From: Microbacteriaceae bacterium
GTDB lineage: Bacteria > Actinomycetota > Actinomycetes > Actinomycetales > Microbacteriaceae
Reading direction: 5' to 3'
NCBI GenBank assembly: GCA_014377425.1
Contig: JACMPQ010000048.1
Span: 1-53,758, forward strand
Length of the DNA stretch: 53,758 nucleotides
The translations under genes were made by a program, and so were the position numbers. A model generated the notes under the pieces. It did no database searches. It was not told the DNA's origin and saw only the letters and a program-made list of their open reading frames with translations. Of this stretch, positions 7,382-18,169 are shown one piece after another; the first letter of the stretch is position 1; every line of letters begins with the position of its first letter.

Positions 7382-8827
7382 TCAGTCGATTCGGCTCTGG
7401 ATGGCGCGAACCGGCAGCATCAACAGCAGGCCCGCGGTGAGCACGATCACGATGCCCACGATTCCGTAGCGGGTGTCGCCCGTGACGGCCACGGCAATCC
7501 CGAAAAGGAGCGGCGCGAGAAAACTCACCGCGCGCCCGGTTGTGGCGTAGAGACCAAAAATCTCGCCCTCACGACCGGGAGGGGTTATGCGGGCAAGAAA
7601 GCTGCGGCTGGAGGATTGCACCGGGCCGACAAAAAGACAGAGGGTGAGGCCCGCGATCCAGAATCCGGATTTTGCGGTACCGATGAACAGCACGGCGCTT
7701 CCGGCGAGAACAAGGCCGACGAGGGCGCCAATGATGATTGCCTTGGCGCCGATGCGGTCGTCCAGCCAGCCGCTGACAAAGGTGCCGAGGCCGGCAACGA
7801 CATTCGCGGCCACGGCGAAGTAGATCACCTCGGCGGAGGAGAATCCGAAAACCTGGCCGGCGATGATCGCGCCGAAGGTGAAAATGGCGGCGAGTCCGTC
7901 GCGAAAAACCGCGCTCGCTAGGAGAAACAGCAGTACCTGCGGGCTCCTTTTTGACAACATGCGCACGGTGGCAAAGAGCCGGCGATAACTGGCCAACACC
8001 CCTTGACGTTGGCTCCGGGGGAACGATTGGGCCTGGGGTGATGGCTGGCTTCGGGGGAGTGCCTGGGCAGCGGGGGATGCCGCGATTTCGGGCACGCGAC
8101 GCAGCACCGGAATTGCGAAGACAGCAAACCAGCCGGCGGAGAGCAGGATTGCAAAGCGCACGTCCAGCGACGCGCCATCCGTTCCGAAGGGCACGTTGAG
8201 AAGCCCGTTGGCGGTGGGGCTGCCAAAACTTTGGATGAAGAGCACCAGCAGCAGAATGAGCAGCACGATCCCACCGACGTAGCCCATGCCCCAGCCGAAG
8301 CCGGAGACCCGCCCAACCGTGGCCGGGGTGGAGACCTGCACGAGCATCGCGTTGTAGTTGACGCTCGCGAATTCGAAAAATACGTTGCCTGCAGCGAGCA
8401 ACGCGGCCCCCAATACGAGAAAACCGGGGGCGGGCGCCACGAAGAACATGGCGGCCATGGCCAGCACCACGAGCGCAGAGTTGATGCCGAGCCAGAGTTT
8501 GCGGCGCCCGGTGCCGTCGGACCGCTGACCCAGAATGGGCGCGAAAAGGGCGACCAAAACTCCGGCAACCGTGAGCGCGGCCGAAATGACGGTGGCGTTC
8601 TGCGCCTTGGCGAGAAGCAGCACGGGGTTGCGGGTGTCGTCGGATGCCGCCGCGACGATGGCCGGATCGACGAACAGAGAGCTGGCCAGGTAGGTGCTGA
8701 AGACAAAGGTGGTAACGACGGCGTTGAACGCGGCGGAGCCCCAATCCCAGAGGGCCCAAGCACGCACCATCCGGCGGTCGATTACGGGGCTGGGTGCGGC
8801 TGCGGAGGCTGCAGGAGTTGCGGTCAT
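7382..8827 (-). CDS. MFS transporter, UMF1/Atg22-like
   Basis: This integral membrane protein of 481 residues has about twelve hydrophobic helices. The N-terminal WALWDWGSAAFNAVVTTFVF is characteristic of the UMF1 (vacuole effluxer Atg22-like) branch of the major facilitator superfamily; the substrate in bacteria is not settled. The central cytoplasmic loop, near AASPAAQALPRSQPSPQAQ, is Pro/Ser/Gln-rich and encoded by an imperfect DNA duplication (about 8010-8069). TAATCT lies 6 nt before the ATG, supporting this start. The divergent region toward dnaK is 330 bp. Confidence 0.85.
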   Translation of the reverse strand: MTATPAASAAAPSPVIDRRMVRAWALWDWGSAAFNAVVTTFVFSTYLASSLFVDPAIVAAASDDTRNPVLLLAKAQNATVISAALTVAGVLVALFAPILGQRSDGTGRRKLWLGINSALVVLAMAAMFFVAPAPGFLVLGAALLAAGNVFFEFASVNYNAMLVQVSTPATVGRVSGFGWGMGYVGGIVLLILLLVLFIQSFGSPTANGLLNVPFGTDGASLDVRFAILLSAGWFAVFAIPVLRRVPEIAASPAAQALPRSQPSPQAQSFPRSQRQGVLASYRRLFATVRMLSKRSPQVLLFLLASAVFRDGLAAIFTFGAIIAGQVFGFSSAEVIYFAVAANVVAGLGTFVSGWLDDRIGAKAIIIGALVGLVLAGSAVLFIGTAKSGFWIAGLTLCLFVGPVQSSSRSFLARITPPGREGEIFGLYATTGRAVSFLAPLLFGIAVAVTGDTRYGIVGIVIVLTAGLLLMLPVRAIQSRID

Positions 8828-8833
8828 TCTGCG

Positions 8834-8839
8834 AGATTA
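8834..8839 (-). promoter_or_regulatory. -10 hexamer of UMF1 transporter gene, leaderless spacing
   Basis: TAATCT on the minus strand ends 6 nt before the ATG at 8827, with CGCAGA between and no Shine-Dalgarno. Confidence 0.5.
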
Positions 8840-8965
8840 ACCCTGAGGGGGCCGGATATCGCGGGGTTGCGGTTTTGAGCCGGGTGCTGATTGATGCGGC
8901 CTTGGTCTGGGACTGGGTGTCGCTCTGGCTGGGGTGCGATTCTTTCGCGTCGCCCGAAACTGTGA

Positions 8966-8986
8966 CTTGAGTCGGAGTGGCTCAAG
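8966..8986. promoter_or_regulatory. HAIR operator 1 (HspR binding), dnaK
   Basis: CTTGAGT, seven bases, then GCTCAAG. This matches the HspR inverted repeat CTTGAGT-N7-ACTCAAG with one mismatch. It lies just upstream of the dnaK -35. Confidence 0.9.
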
Positions 8987-9001
8987 TTTGAGGCGGATGA
9001 C

Positions 9002-9007
9002 TTGACA
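9002..9007 (+). promoter_or_regulatory. -35 hexamer of dnaK promoter
   Basis: A perfect TTGACA lies between the two HAIR operators. At 17 bp spacing the -10 would be CAAACT (9025-9030), a poor match overlapping HAIR 2, so the exact -10 is uncertain. Confidence 0.6.
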
Positions 9008-9028
9008 GCACTCTCCTTCGCCCGCAAA

Positions 9029-9049
9029 CTTGATACAACGGGGCTCAAG
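9029..9049. promoter_or_regulatory. HAIR operator 2 (HspR binding), dnaK
   Basis: CTTGATA, seven bases, then GCTCAAG: a diverged HAIR with the same N7 spacing and the same right arm as the first. It covers the expected -10/+1 region, where bound HspR would block RNA polymerase. Confidence 0.75.
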
Positions 9050-9157
9050 TCGGATGTATCCGGCCGAAACGGGCATCCGTTAAATCGGGTTTCACCCGGC
9101 ACACACGACGAACACCACGCGCGAATACACGCACGAAAAACAAAGGAGCACAGCCAG

Positions 9158-11035
9158 ATGGCTCGAGCAGTAGGAATCGACCTCGGAACGACCAACTCGG
9201 TGGTATCGGTACTCGAGGGCGGCGAACCCACCGTCATCGCGAACGCCGAAGGCTTCCGCACCACCCCGTCAGTTGTGGCCTTCACGAAAGACGGCGAAGT
9301 TCTCGTCGGAGAAACCGCCAAGCGCCAGAACGTCACCAACGTCGACCGCACCATCTCCAGCGTGAAGCGCCACATGGGCACCAACTGGACTACGGATGTC
9401 GACGGCAAGAAGTACACGCCACAGGAGATTTCCGCGCGCATCCTCGGCAAGCTCAAGCGCGACGCCGAGCAGTACCTCGGCGAAGCCGTCACCGATGCCG
9501 TCATCACCGTGCCCGCCTACTTCAACGACGCCGAGCGTCAGGCCACGAAGGATGCCGGTGAGATTGCGGGCCTCAACGTGCTGCGCATCATCAACGAGCC
9601 CACCGCGGCAGCACTGGCCTACGGCCTAGACCGTGGCAAGGAAGACGAGCTCATTCTGGTCTTCGACCTCGGAGGCGGAACCTTCGACGTGAGCCTGCTC
9701 GAGGTCGGAAAAGACGACGACTTTTCCACCATTCAGGTGCGCTCCACCTCGGGCGATAACCGCCTCGGTGGCGACGACTGGGACCAGCGCGTTGTCGACT
9801 ACCTCGCGAAGCGCTTCAAAGATGCCACCGGCGTTGACATCACGACCGACAAGATTGCCAAGCAGCGTCTGAAGGAAGCCGCCGAGCAGGCCAAGAAGGA
9901 ACTGTCGTCGTCGATGAGCACGACGATTCAGCTGCCCTACCTCTCGCTCACCGCGAACGGCCCGGCCAACCTCGATGAGACCCTCACCCGCGCCAAGTTT
10001 GAGGAGCTCACGAGCGACCTGCTCGACCGCACCAAGAAGCCGTTCAACGACGTCATCAAGGAGGCCGGAGTTTCGGTTGCCGACGTGGCGCACGTTGTTC
10101 TCGTCGGTGGCTCCACCCGCATGCCGGCTGTTGCCGAAATGGTCAAGAAGCTGCTCGGCGGCAAGGAAGCCAATAAGGGCGTCAATCCGGATGAGGTTGT
10201 CGCCGTCGGAGCTGCTCTCCAGGCCGGAGTTTTGAAGGGCGAGCGCAAAGACGTTCTACTCATCGACGTCACCCCGCTGAGCCTCGGCATTGAGACCAAG
10301 GGCGGGATGATGACCAAGCTCATCGACCGCAACACGGCGATCCCCACCAAGCGCAGCGAGACCTTCACCACCGCGGATGACAATCAGCCCTCGGTCGCGA
10401 TTCAGGTCTTCCAGGGCGAGCGCGAGTTCACCCGCGACAACAAGGCGCTCGGAACCTTCGAGTTGCAGGGCATTGCACCGGCGCCCCGCGGTATCCCGCA
10501 GGTTGAGGTTACCTTCGACATCGACGCCAACGGCATTGTGCACGTCTCGGCGAAAGACAAGGGAACCGGTAAGGAGCAGTCGATGACCATCACCGGTGGC
10601 TCATCCATTCCCAAGGAAGACATCGAGCGCATGGTGCGCGAAGCCGAGGAGCACGCGGCAGAAGACAAGACGCGCCGTGAGGCCGCCGAGATTCGCAACA
10701 CGGCCGAGCAGCTCGCCTACTCCACCGACAAGCTGATTCGCGAAAACGCCGAGAAGCTGCCGGAAGACGTGAAGAGCGACGTGCAGAACGACGTGGACGC
10801 TCTGAAGTCCGCCCTCGTCGGAGAAGATGACGCCGCCATCAAGGTGGCCTACGACAAGCTGGTTGCCTCGCAGCAGAAGCTCGGCGAGGCAATCTACTCG
10901 CAGGAACAGACCGCTGCCGAGGATGCCCCCGCCGAAGCTAAGACCGAGGCAGAAGATGAGAACATCGTCGACGCTGAGGTTATCGACGATGAGCCTGACG
11001 CCGCCAAAAAGACCGACAAGAACGACAAGAAGTAG
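9158..11035 (+). CDS. dnaK: Chaperone DnaK (Hsp70)
   Basis: This ATP-dependent Hsp70 folds and holds unfolded proteins in the cytoplasm with GrpE and DnaJ. The start [19 protein letters not shown], the phosphate loop [26 protein letters not shown] and the C-terminal substrate-binding part with an acidic Glu/Asp/Lys-rich tail are complete in 625 residues. The ATG at 9158 is chosen over the open frame back to 9002 because of the homologous N-terminus and AAAGGAG at 9142-9148. It is the first gene of dnaK-grpE-dnaJ-hspR, controlled by two HAIR operators; DnaK is also the known co-repressor of HspR. Confidence 0.98.
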   Translation: MARAVGIDLGTTNSVVSVLEGGEPTVIANAEGFRTTPSVVAFTKDGEVLVGETAKRQNVTNVDRTISSVKRHMGTNWTTDVDGKKYTPQEISARILGKLKRDAEQYLGEAVTDAVITVPAYFNDAERQATKDAGEIAGLNVLRIINEPTAAALAYGLDRGKEDELILVFDLGGGTFDVSLLEVGKDDDFSTIQVRSTSGDNRLGGDDWDQRVVDYLAKRFKDATGVDITTDKIAKQRLKEAAEQAKKELSSSMSTTIQLPYLSLTANGPANLDETLTRAKFEELTSDLLDRTKKPFNDVIKEAGVSVADVAHVVLVGGSTRMPAVAEMVKKLLGGKEANKGVNPDEVVAVGAALQAGVLKGERKDVLLIDVTPLSLGIETKGGMMTKLIDRNTAIPTKRSETFTTADDNQPSVAIQVFQGEREFTRDNKALGTFELQGIAPAPRGIPQVEVTFDIDANGIVHVSAKDKGTGKEQSMTITGGSSIPKEDIERMVREAEEHAAEDKTRREAAEIRNTAEQLAYSTDKLIRENAEKLPEDVKSDVQNDVDALKSALVGEDDAAIKVAYDKLVASQQKLGEAIYSQEQTAAEDAPAEAKTEAEDENIVDAEVIDDEPDAAKKTDKNDKK

Positions 11036-11038
11036 CCG

Positions 11039-11659
11039 ATGTCAAAAAAGAGAGACAACGAGCCGCACTCCGAAGACGGCGACACGGCTTCCGTTGACGG
11101 TGTAGACGATCTTATTCAGGCCGAGGATGCCGACGTCGAGGTGTCCACCTCGGACATCCCCGGCGGCTCGGTTCCGACCGCGCCCCAGGGCTCCACTCCA
11201 CTGAGCGACGCCGACCAGGCGTTGCTCGGTGGGGCAGAAGTCGACCTCGTTGCCGAAATGCGCAACGAAATGCTGCGCTCCAAAGCCGATTTGGTGAATT
11301 TCCGCACCCGCGTCGAGCGCGACCGCGCCGCCAACCGCGAAGCGGTGATCGCCGAAGTGATTCGGTCGCTGCTGCCCGCGATGGACGACCTGGCCCGCGC
11401 CGAAAAGCACGGCGATCTTGAGGGAAGCCCGCTGGAGGTTGTCGGGCAGAAGCTGCGTGCCGGCTTCGAAAAGTATGGACTGCGCTCGGTGGGGGAGAAG
11501 GGCGAAGCGTTCGACCCCAATTTTCACGAGGCCATCGTGCAACTCCCGACCGCAGAGGTCACCGTGAACACGGTGGCTGATGTGATCGAGCCCGGCTATG
11601 CGCTGGGTGACCGGTTACTGCGCGCAGCCAAGGTTGCTGTTCACGTTCCGGCTGAGTAG
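11039..11659 (+). CDS. grpE: Nucleotide exchange factor GrpE
   Basis: GrpE releases ADP from DnaK. The long N-terminal segment to about residue 70 is acidic and low in complexity. The dimer helix follows (VAEMRNEMLRSKADLVNFRTRVERDR), and the C-terminal beta domain has the family pattern FDPNFHEAIVQLPT and GYALGDRLLRAAKVAV. Length is 206 residues. It starts 3 bp after the dnaK stop and ends 11 bp before dnaJ, so it is cotranscribed. Confidence 0.96.
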   Translation: MSKKRDNEPHSEDGDTASVDGVDDLIQAEDADVEVSTSDIPGGSVPTAPQGSTPLSDADQALLGGAEVDLVAEMRNEMLRSKADLVNFRTRVERDRAANREAVIAEVIRSLLPAMDDLARAEKHGDLEGSPLEVVGQKLRAGFEKYGLRSVGEKGEAFDPNFHEAIVQLPTAEVTVNTVADVIEPGYALGDRLLRAAKVAVHVPAE

Positions 11660-11670
11660 GGCGCCGAGCA

Positions 11671-12663
11671 ATGGCTAGCCAGGATTGGTTCGATAAGGAC
11701 TTCTACGCGATTCTTGGCGTCTCGAAAGAGGCAACCGCGGCAGAGCTGAAAAAGGCCTATCGCAAGCTCGCGCGGCAGTACCACCCCGACACCAACACCG
11801 GAAATGCGGCAGCCGAGGCCCGGTTCAAGGAAATCAGCGAAGCAAATTCGGTGCTCGGTGACCCGGTGCAGCGCCAGGAGTACGACCAGATGCGGGCCAT
11901 GGGCCCGGGTCGGGCGCGCTTCACGGCGGGCGGAGGCGGCCAGTCGGGCGGGTTCGACGATGTCTTCGGCGGGATGTTCGGTGGCCAGCGCCCCGGTGCC
12001 CGTGGCGGTAGCGGTGGCGGCGGCGGCCAATTCGACGACCTGTTTGGCGGGATGTTCGGCGGCGGGGGCTTTGGCCAATCGAGCGGCGGTTTTCGTGGCA
12101 CCGGGGCCCCCAGTAAGGGTCGCGATGTTTCGGCCTCCACCACCATCGATTTCCTCACGGCTATTAAAGGCGACACGGTCAAGCTGCAGGCGGCCGAGGG
12201 CAAAACCCTCAGCGTCAAGGTTCCGGCCGGGGTCGCCGATGGTCAGAAGATTCGGCTGCGCGAAAAGGGTGAACCGAGTCGCGACGGCGGAACGCCGGGC
12301 GACCTCGTGCTCACGGTGACGGTGCGCAGGCATCCGGTGTTTGATCGTGACGGATTAAACCTTCGGGTAGACGTTCCGGTCACCTTCATAGAGGCGACCC
12401 TCGGCGCAACAATTGAGGTGCCGACGCTCGGGGGGGAGCCCGTGAAGCTGCGGGTGGCCGCCGGAACTCCGAGCGGACGCGTGCTACGGGTGAAGGGCCG
12501 GGGGGTTGAAACGGCGAAGGGAACCGGCGATTTGCTGGCAACCGTGCTGGTGGCTGTGCCGTCTCATTTGAGTGCGGATGCCGAGCGTGCACTGAACGCG
12601 TTTGCCGCGGCTCTCCCGAAAGAGAACCCGCGCCTCGATCTGATCGATCGCGCGCGGGGCTGA
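11671..12663 (+). CDS. dnaJ: DnaJ-type co-chaperone without zinc finger
   Basis: This J-domain protein stimulates the DnaK ATPase. The J-domain fills about residues 9-75 with an intact HPD (YHPDTNTG). A glycine/phenylalanine region follows, with two copies of FDD(V/L)FGGMFGG, then the two C-terminal beta domains. The CxxCxGxG zinc-finger repeats of classical DnaJ are absent and no cysteine is present, so the architecture matches CbpA/DnaJB-type proteins. At 330 residues it is complete. It lies between grpE and hspR, so it is the partner of the operon DnaK. Confidence 0.93.
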   Translation: MASQDWFDKDFYAILGVSKEATAAELKKAYRKLARQYHPDTNTGNAAAEARFKEISEANSVLGDPVQRQEYDQMRAMGPGRARFTAGGGGQSGGFDDVFGGMFGGQRPGARGGSGGGGGQFDDLFGGMFGGGGFGQSSGGFRGTGAPSKGRDVSASTTIDFLTAIKGDTVKLQAAEGKTLSVKVPAGVADGQKIRLREKGEPSRDGGTPGDLVLTVTVRRHPVFDRDGLNLRVDVPVTFIEATLGATIEVPTLGGEPVKLRVAAGTPSGRVLRVKGRGVETAKGTGDLLATVLVAVPSHLSADAERALNAFAAALPKENPRLDLIDRARG

Positions 12664-12672
12664 ATGAACGAG

Positions 12673-12723
12673 ATTTCGAAGGTGCAGGGGTCTGCTGAGA
12701 AGCGGTCCCTGCCCTTTCGAATT
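12673..12723 (+). promoter_or_regulatory. Inverted repeat between dnaJ and hspR
   Basis: Two 17-nt arms (12673-12689 and 12707-12723) pair at about 13-14 positions, including GCAGGG/CCCTGC and TTCGAA/TTCGAA, around a 17-nt loop. In RNA this is a sizeable hairpin 26 nt before the hspR ATG. There is no T-run, so it is more likely a processing or attenuation structure, or an operator, than a simple terminator. Confidence 0.5.
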
Positions 12724-12749
12724 TCTGACCCGAAACCCGTGGAGCAAAG

Positions 12750-13166
12750 ATGAACGAGAACACCCCGATTTTCGCCATCGCGATGGCGGCGGAACTTGCC
12801 GGCATGCACCCGCAAACGCTTCGGCAATATGACCGACTTGGGCTGGTCAGCCCGGGACGAACAGCCGGAAAATCCCGTCGCTATTCGATGCACGACGTGG
12901 CCCAGCTGCGGGAAGTGGCGAGGCTCAGCGCCGAGGGGTTCAACCTCGAAGGCATCCGGCGCATCGTGGAGTTGGAGAATGAAGTTGCCTCGCTCGCACA
13001 GCGGGTGCGCGAGTTAGAAATCGCTCTGGCCGATGAGATGCTCAACCGTCCGGGTCGGCGGGTTTTCGCCGCCAAAGAGTCGGGAGACGTGGTCTCGATG
13101 CGACTCGGCACACGGGCCCAGCGCAACACCGAAGTCGTCGTCTGGCGACCCAGCTTTCTGCAGTAG
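12750..13166 (+). CDS. hspR: Heat-shock repressor HspR (MerR family)
   Basis: HspR binds HAIR inverted repeats and represses the dnaK operon and clpB under normal conditions, with DnaK as co-repressor. The MerR helix-turn-helix is clear (MAAELAGMHPQTLRQYDRLG and the wing RRYSMHDVAQLREV), followed by a coiled dimer helix and a short basic tail. Length is 138 residues. The start is preceded by GGAG. It is the last gene of the operon, and HAIR sites in this window are at dnaK and clpB, so the circuit is autoregulatory. Confidence 0.95.
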   Translation: MNENTPIFAIAMAAELAGMHPQTLRQYDRLGLVSPGRTAGKSRRYSMHDVAQLREVARLSAEGFNLEGIRRIVELENEVASLAQRVRELEIALADEMLNRPGRRVFAAKESGDVVSMRLGTRAQRNTEVVVWRPSFLQ

Positions 13167-13207
13167 CTTTTGGCGCTCCGAGCAACACGGCCGGGCCTCG
13201 CTGCGCC

Positions 13208-13213
13208 TAGGCT
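13208..13213 (+). promoter_or_regulatory. -10 hexamer, leaderless spacing, methyltransferase gene
   Basis: TAGGCT ends 6 nt before the ATG at 13220, so the gene probably has its own leaderless transcript rather than reading on from hspR. Confidence 0.5.
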
Positions 13214-13219
13214 GAACGG

Positions 13220-14335
13220 ATGCCTGGATTTTCATTCGACGCCCTGCGCCGCCGCCCCGATGTCGAAGCACCCAACCTTTTTGCCGTCGACGCGAGCGAT
13301 CGGCTGATTCTAGACGAGGCGGCGGCGGATGTCGCGGCGGCTCAAGCCGGCGAGGTGGTAGTGATCGGCGACCACTACGGCGCGCTCACCCTCGGACTCA
13401 TCGCACTACACGGTGCCACCGCGGTACGCGTGCATCAGGATGCCCTCTCCGGCGAGCTCGCGCTGGCCCGCAATGCCGAGGCGGCACAGCTCACCGGCAC
13501 GTTTACGAGCCACGAACTCGGGGAGGAGTTGCTGGCAGGCGCCCGCGTTGTGGTGATGCAGTTGCCGCGAAGCCTTGCCGCACTCGACGAGATCGCCGGT
13601 ATCGTGGCCCGCTTCGCCCACCCCGAGGTGGTAATTATCAGCGGCGGACGGCTCAAGCACATGTCGATGGCGATGAACGAAATGCTCGCGCGGCACTTCG
13701 CCGATGTGCATGCCTCGCTCGGCCGGCAGAAATCACGCGCGATCATTGCCCGCGGGTCGAAGATCATTACCGACCGTTTTCCGCAAAAAGAGTTTCACAC
13801 CGACCTCGACCTCTGGGTGTGCGCCCACGGTGCGGCCTTTGCCGGCACCAAGCTCGACATCGGCACCCGGTATCTGCTGGACTTCTTACCTCAGATGAAG
13901 GCGGATGCAGAGACCGCGGTCGACTTGGGCTGCGGAACCGGGATTCTTGCCTCCGCCCTCGCGATCTCCCGACCGGAGCTGGCGATTCTGGCGACCGACG
14001 AGTCGGCGGCTGCCGTGGCCTCCGCTCGGGCGGCCGCCACCGCTAACGGTCTCGACTTTGCGGTCGTGCGCGACGACGGTGCCTCGACCCAGCCGGATTC
14101 CTGCGTAGACCTGGTGCTTCTCAACCCGCCGTTTCACGTGGGTTCGACCGTTCACACCGGGCTCGCCCTGAAGTTATTTGATGAGGCGGCCCGCATTCTG
14201 AAGCCGGGCGGCGAACTGTGGACGGTCTTCAACTCGCATCTCACCTACCGCCCGGCGCTGTCGCGCATCGTTGGGTTTACCCGACAGGTTGCTCGCGGGC
14301 CGAAATTCAGCGTGACCGTATCAGTAAAGCGCTAA
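13220..14335 (+). CDS. RsmC/RlmG-like rRNA N2-guanine methyltransferase
   Basis: This is a two-domain methyltransferase of 371 residues. The N-terminal half resembles the degenerate, non-catalytic methyltransferase-like domain of RsmC/RlmG. The C-terminal half has the SAM-binding motif VDLGCGTGILASALA (about residue 235) and the N2-amino motif NPPFHVG, typical of enzymes making m2G in rRNA. The exact target (16S G1207 or 23S G1835 class) cannot be assigned. The start is supported by TAGGCT 6 nt upstream. Confidence 0.85.
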   Translation: MPGFSFDALRRRPDVEAPNLFAVDASDRLILDEAAADVAAAQAGEVVVIGDHYGALTLGLIALHGATAVRVHQDALSGELALARNAEAAQLTGTFTSHELGEELLAGARVVVMQLPRSLAALDEIAGIVARFAHPEVVIISGGRLKHMSMAMNEMLARHFADVHASLGRQKSRAIIARGSKIITDRFPQKEFHTDLDLWVCAHGAAFAGTKLDIGTRYLLDFLPQMKADAETAVDLGCGTGILASALAISRPELAILATDESAAAVASARAAATANGLDFAVVRDDGASTQPDSCVDLVLLNPPFHVGSTVHTGLALKLFDEAARILKPGGELWTVFNSHLTYRPALSRIVGFTRQVARGPKFSVTVSVKR

Positions 14336-14399
14336 CTTGCTCTGTAGCTAAAAAGCTAACTAGTTGCCTTTGGGAAGACTGAGCTTTTAGCCGGCGGCT

Positions 14400-15287
14400 C
14401 TACCGTGACGTTGCCGCGAGCGGCACTACGACGAGCGGCACCGGTAGCGATTGCAGGATGCGCCGAACGGTAACTCCGAGCGAGATTTTGCTCTGCTGCG
14501 CGAGGCGAATCGAACCGACGAAGGCGATTTCGTCGTCGCGCCAGGCAAGGGCGTCGACGGCGGCCTCCAGCGACGCACCCCTTCCCACCGCGGTGCTCAC
14601 GGTTCCGGTGGCCTCGGATCGTTCCTCAAAGTAGTGCAGCACGTTGGAGAGGTGCGCGGTGCTGGATTCGTCGGTACCGTCGGATCTGCCGGCGCGGGCA
14701 GCGTCCACCTCAATCAGGGTCACGAATCGCAGCTCGACGCTCAGGTCTTCGGAGATGGAGAGCATCGAGTCGAGTACCGACTGCCAGCCGGGCCGGGTGC
14801 CGATTAGGCAGGTGACGCGAGTGAGGGTGGCCGGCGCTTTGTAGCCCTGAGGTGCCAGCGCTACCGGGATCGGAGAGGAGAGCAAAAGGGCGTGCGCCAC
14901 TGTGCCAATGGTGAAGCGGTTGAGGATGCCGCCGCGGGTGCGCGCCGCACCGATCACGAGTCGGTCGGAGCCAAAGCGCTGGGCAATTTCGAGCAACCCT
15001 TCCGCCGTGGACTCCGCCCAGGCAAGATGGGTGGTGGCCACAATGTCGGACGGAATCTGCGCCTCGGCCAACGCCAGCCATTCGCGAGCCTGGCCGGCGT
15101 CGCGATTATTGCTGGTGGCTCCCGGGATGGGGGAGGGCAAAATCACACAAATCCGCAATTCGGCGCCGGTCAATCGGGCGAGGGCGACGCCCAACTCAAT
15201 CGACTCGTTGCCGCGCTCACTGGCTTCGAAGGCCACGACGTAATTGGCCACCCGGGAGGGGGCGGGAGGAACCTCGGATGCGGGCAT
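14400..15287 (-). CDS. Tandem universal stress protein
   Basis: Two UspA-like domains occupy about residues 10-150 and 155-295. Each has the first beta-strand and a glycine-rich nucleotide-loop remnant ([10 protein letters not shown]...[11 protein letters not shown] and [23 protein letters not shown]). The ATP-loop pattern G-x2-G-x9-G-S/T is only partly kept, so nucleotide binding is uncertain. The ATG at 15287 (MPASEVPP) gives 295 residues; the longer frame to 15398 lacks homology-like sequence. It is divergent from clpB, 185 bp apart, so it sits among stress genes, but no HAIR faces its own start. Confidence 0.8.
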   Translation of the reverse strand: MPASEVPPAPSRVANYVVAFEASERGNESIELGVALARLTGAELRICVILPSPIPGATSNNRDAGQAREWLALAEAQIPSDIVATTHLAWAESTAEGLLEIAQRFGSDRLVIGAARTRGGILNRFTIGTVAHALLLSSPIPVALAPQGYKAPATLTRVTCLIGTRPGWQSVLDSMLSISEDLSVELRFVTLIEVDAARAGRSDGTDESSTAHLSNVLHYFEERSEATGTVSTAVGRGASLEAAVDALAWRDDEIAFVGSIRLAQQSKISLGVTVRRILQSLPVPLVVVPLAATSR

Positions 15288-15426
15288 GCTCCATAGTCTC
15301 TCGCTACCGGCCGGCCCCGGTCTACCGCGAAGCCCGCGCAGGAACGACCGCAGCGATTTCTCCCAACGGAGCGGGCCCGGTCGAAGCCTCCGAGGCACGC
15401 ACTAGCCGCCCCCCAGCAACCGGGGG

Positions 15427-15432
15427 TAAAAT
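15427..15432 (+). promoter_or_regulatory. -10 hexamer of clpB
   Basis: TAAAAT overlaps the left end of the clpB HAIR operator by two bases. No convincing -35 is present 17 bp upstream. Confidence 0.5.
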
Positions 15433-15451
15433 TGAGTCAGCAAGGCTCAAG
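15431..15451. promoter_or_regulatory. HAIR operator (HspR binding), clpB
   Basis: ATTGAGT, seven bases, then GCTCAAG, ending 21 bp before the clpB GTG. It has the same right arm and spacing as the dnaK operators, placing clpB in the HspR regulon, as established in other actinobacteria. Confidence 0.88.
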
Positions 15452-15472
15452 TTCGCCGAAGGGACAGAAACA

Positions 15473-17635
<2,163 letters not shown>

Positions 17636-17772
17636 AACAGTGCCCGGGTTCCGACACCGGAATCGACTAGGGTACGAGGCTTAGGTGGCGACTCTCAATC
17701 GGGCGCCGTCAACCTCGAGGTTGGACCACCGCTCGGTGGGGCTGCTCGGTCGGTACAACTGGACGGACGATT

Positions 17773-18162
17773 GTGGCTAAGCACGAGGCTGAAATATTTG
17801 CGGCGGTAGACAAGCTCATGGCTGACTGCTTGCACGGTCGGTGGGAAGCATTCTTGGACGGATATCGCGCCGACGCGAGCCTGGTCTGCTACGGCGTCAC
17901 CGGTCGAATCGAAAGCCGCGATGAATTTCGGTTGATCTTGGAAACCTGGGTTCGTGACCATAATTTCACGATATCGAGCGCCCGTTCCACCGACCGCCGA
18001 GTGCAATTTGTCGGAACTGCGGCGGTATTCACGCACATTTTAGAAACCCAGTTCCATTTCGACGGGGTCCACGATCGTAAGTTTGAACGGGAGACCCTCG
18101 TCTTCGAACAGGTTGACGGTTCGTGGCTGTGTGCCCACGAACACCTCTCGGTCAACCCCTAG
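17773..18162 (+). CDS. SnoaL-like / NTF2-fold protein
   Basis: This 129-residue protein has the length and pattern of the NTF2-like fold: an N-terminal helix (AEIFAAVDKLMADCLHGRWEA), the D-x-x-x-V-x-Y strand, and a C-terminal strand ending GSWLCAHEHLS. The pattern fits DUF4440/SnoaL-type small-ligand pockets; no catalytic residue can be assigned. It starts with GTG behind GGACGG. Its 3' end is 7 bp from the convergent threonine aldolase. Confidence 0.65.
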   Translation: MAKHEAEIFAAVDKLMADCLHGRWEAFLDGYRADASLVCYGVTGRIESRDEFRLILETWVRDHNFTISSARSTDRRVQFVGTAAVFTHILETQFHFDGVHDRKFERETLVFEQVDGSWLCAHEHLSVNP

Positions 18163-18169
18163 GCGAGTT

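Larger units (their letters stand above)
8828..9157. other. Intergenic region holding the dnaK control elements
   Basis: This 330-bp gene-free stretch separates the divergent transporter and dnaK. It contains the transporter -10 at 8834-8839, two HAIR-type HspR operators (8966-8986 and 9029-9049) and a TTGACA -35 (9002-9007). A leader of about 100 nt follows, ending in a strong Shine-Dalgarno. No small reading frame is convincing. Confidence 0.8.

Noticed and set aside
7569-8759. Long shadow frame (396 codons) inside the UMF1 transporter gene
   Set aside because: It is Arg/His/Pro-rich high-GC shadow coding, while the overlapping frame has clear MFS helices.
9002-9157. Longer dnaK start
   Set aside because: The open frame begins in the TTGACA promoter and runs through HAIR operator 2; the conserved N-terminus and Shine-Dalgarno point to 9158.
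14336-14399. Bidirectional terminator between the methyltransferase and USP genes
   Set aside because: The best hairpin (TAGCT-AAAA-AGCTA) has a 5-bp stem, too weak to call.
15278-15472. Longer clpB start that might supply a Clp_N domain
   Set aside because: The frame crosses the -10 and HAIR operator, and its peptide is Arg/Pro/Ala-rich without Clp_N features.
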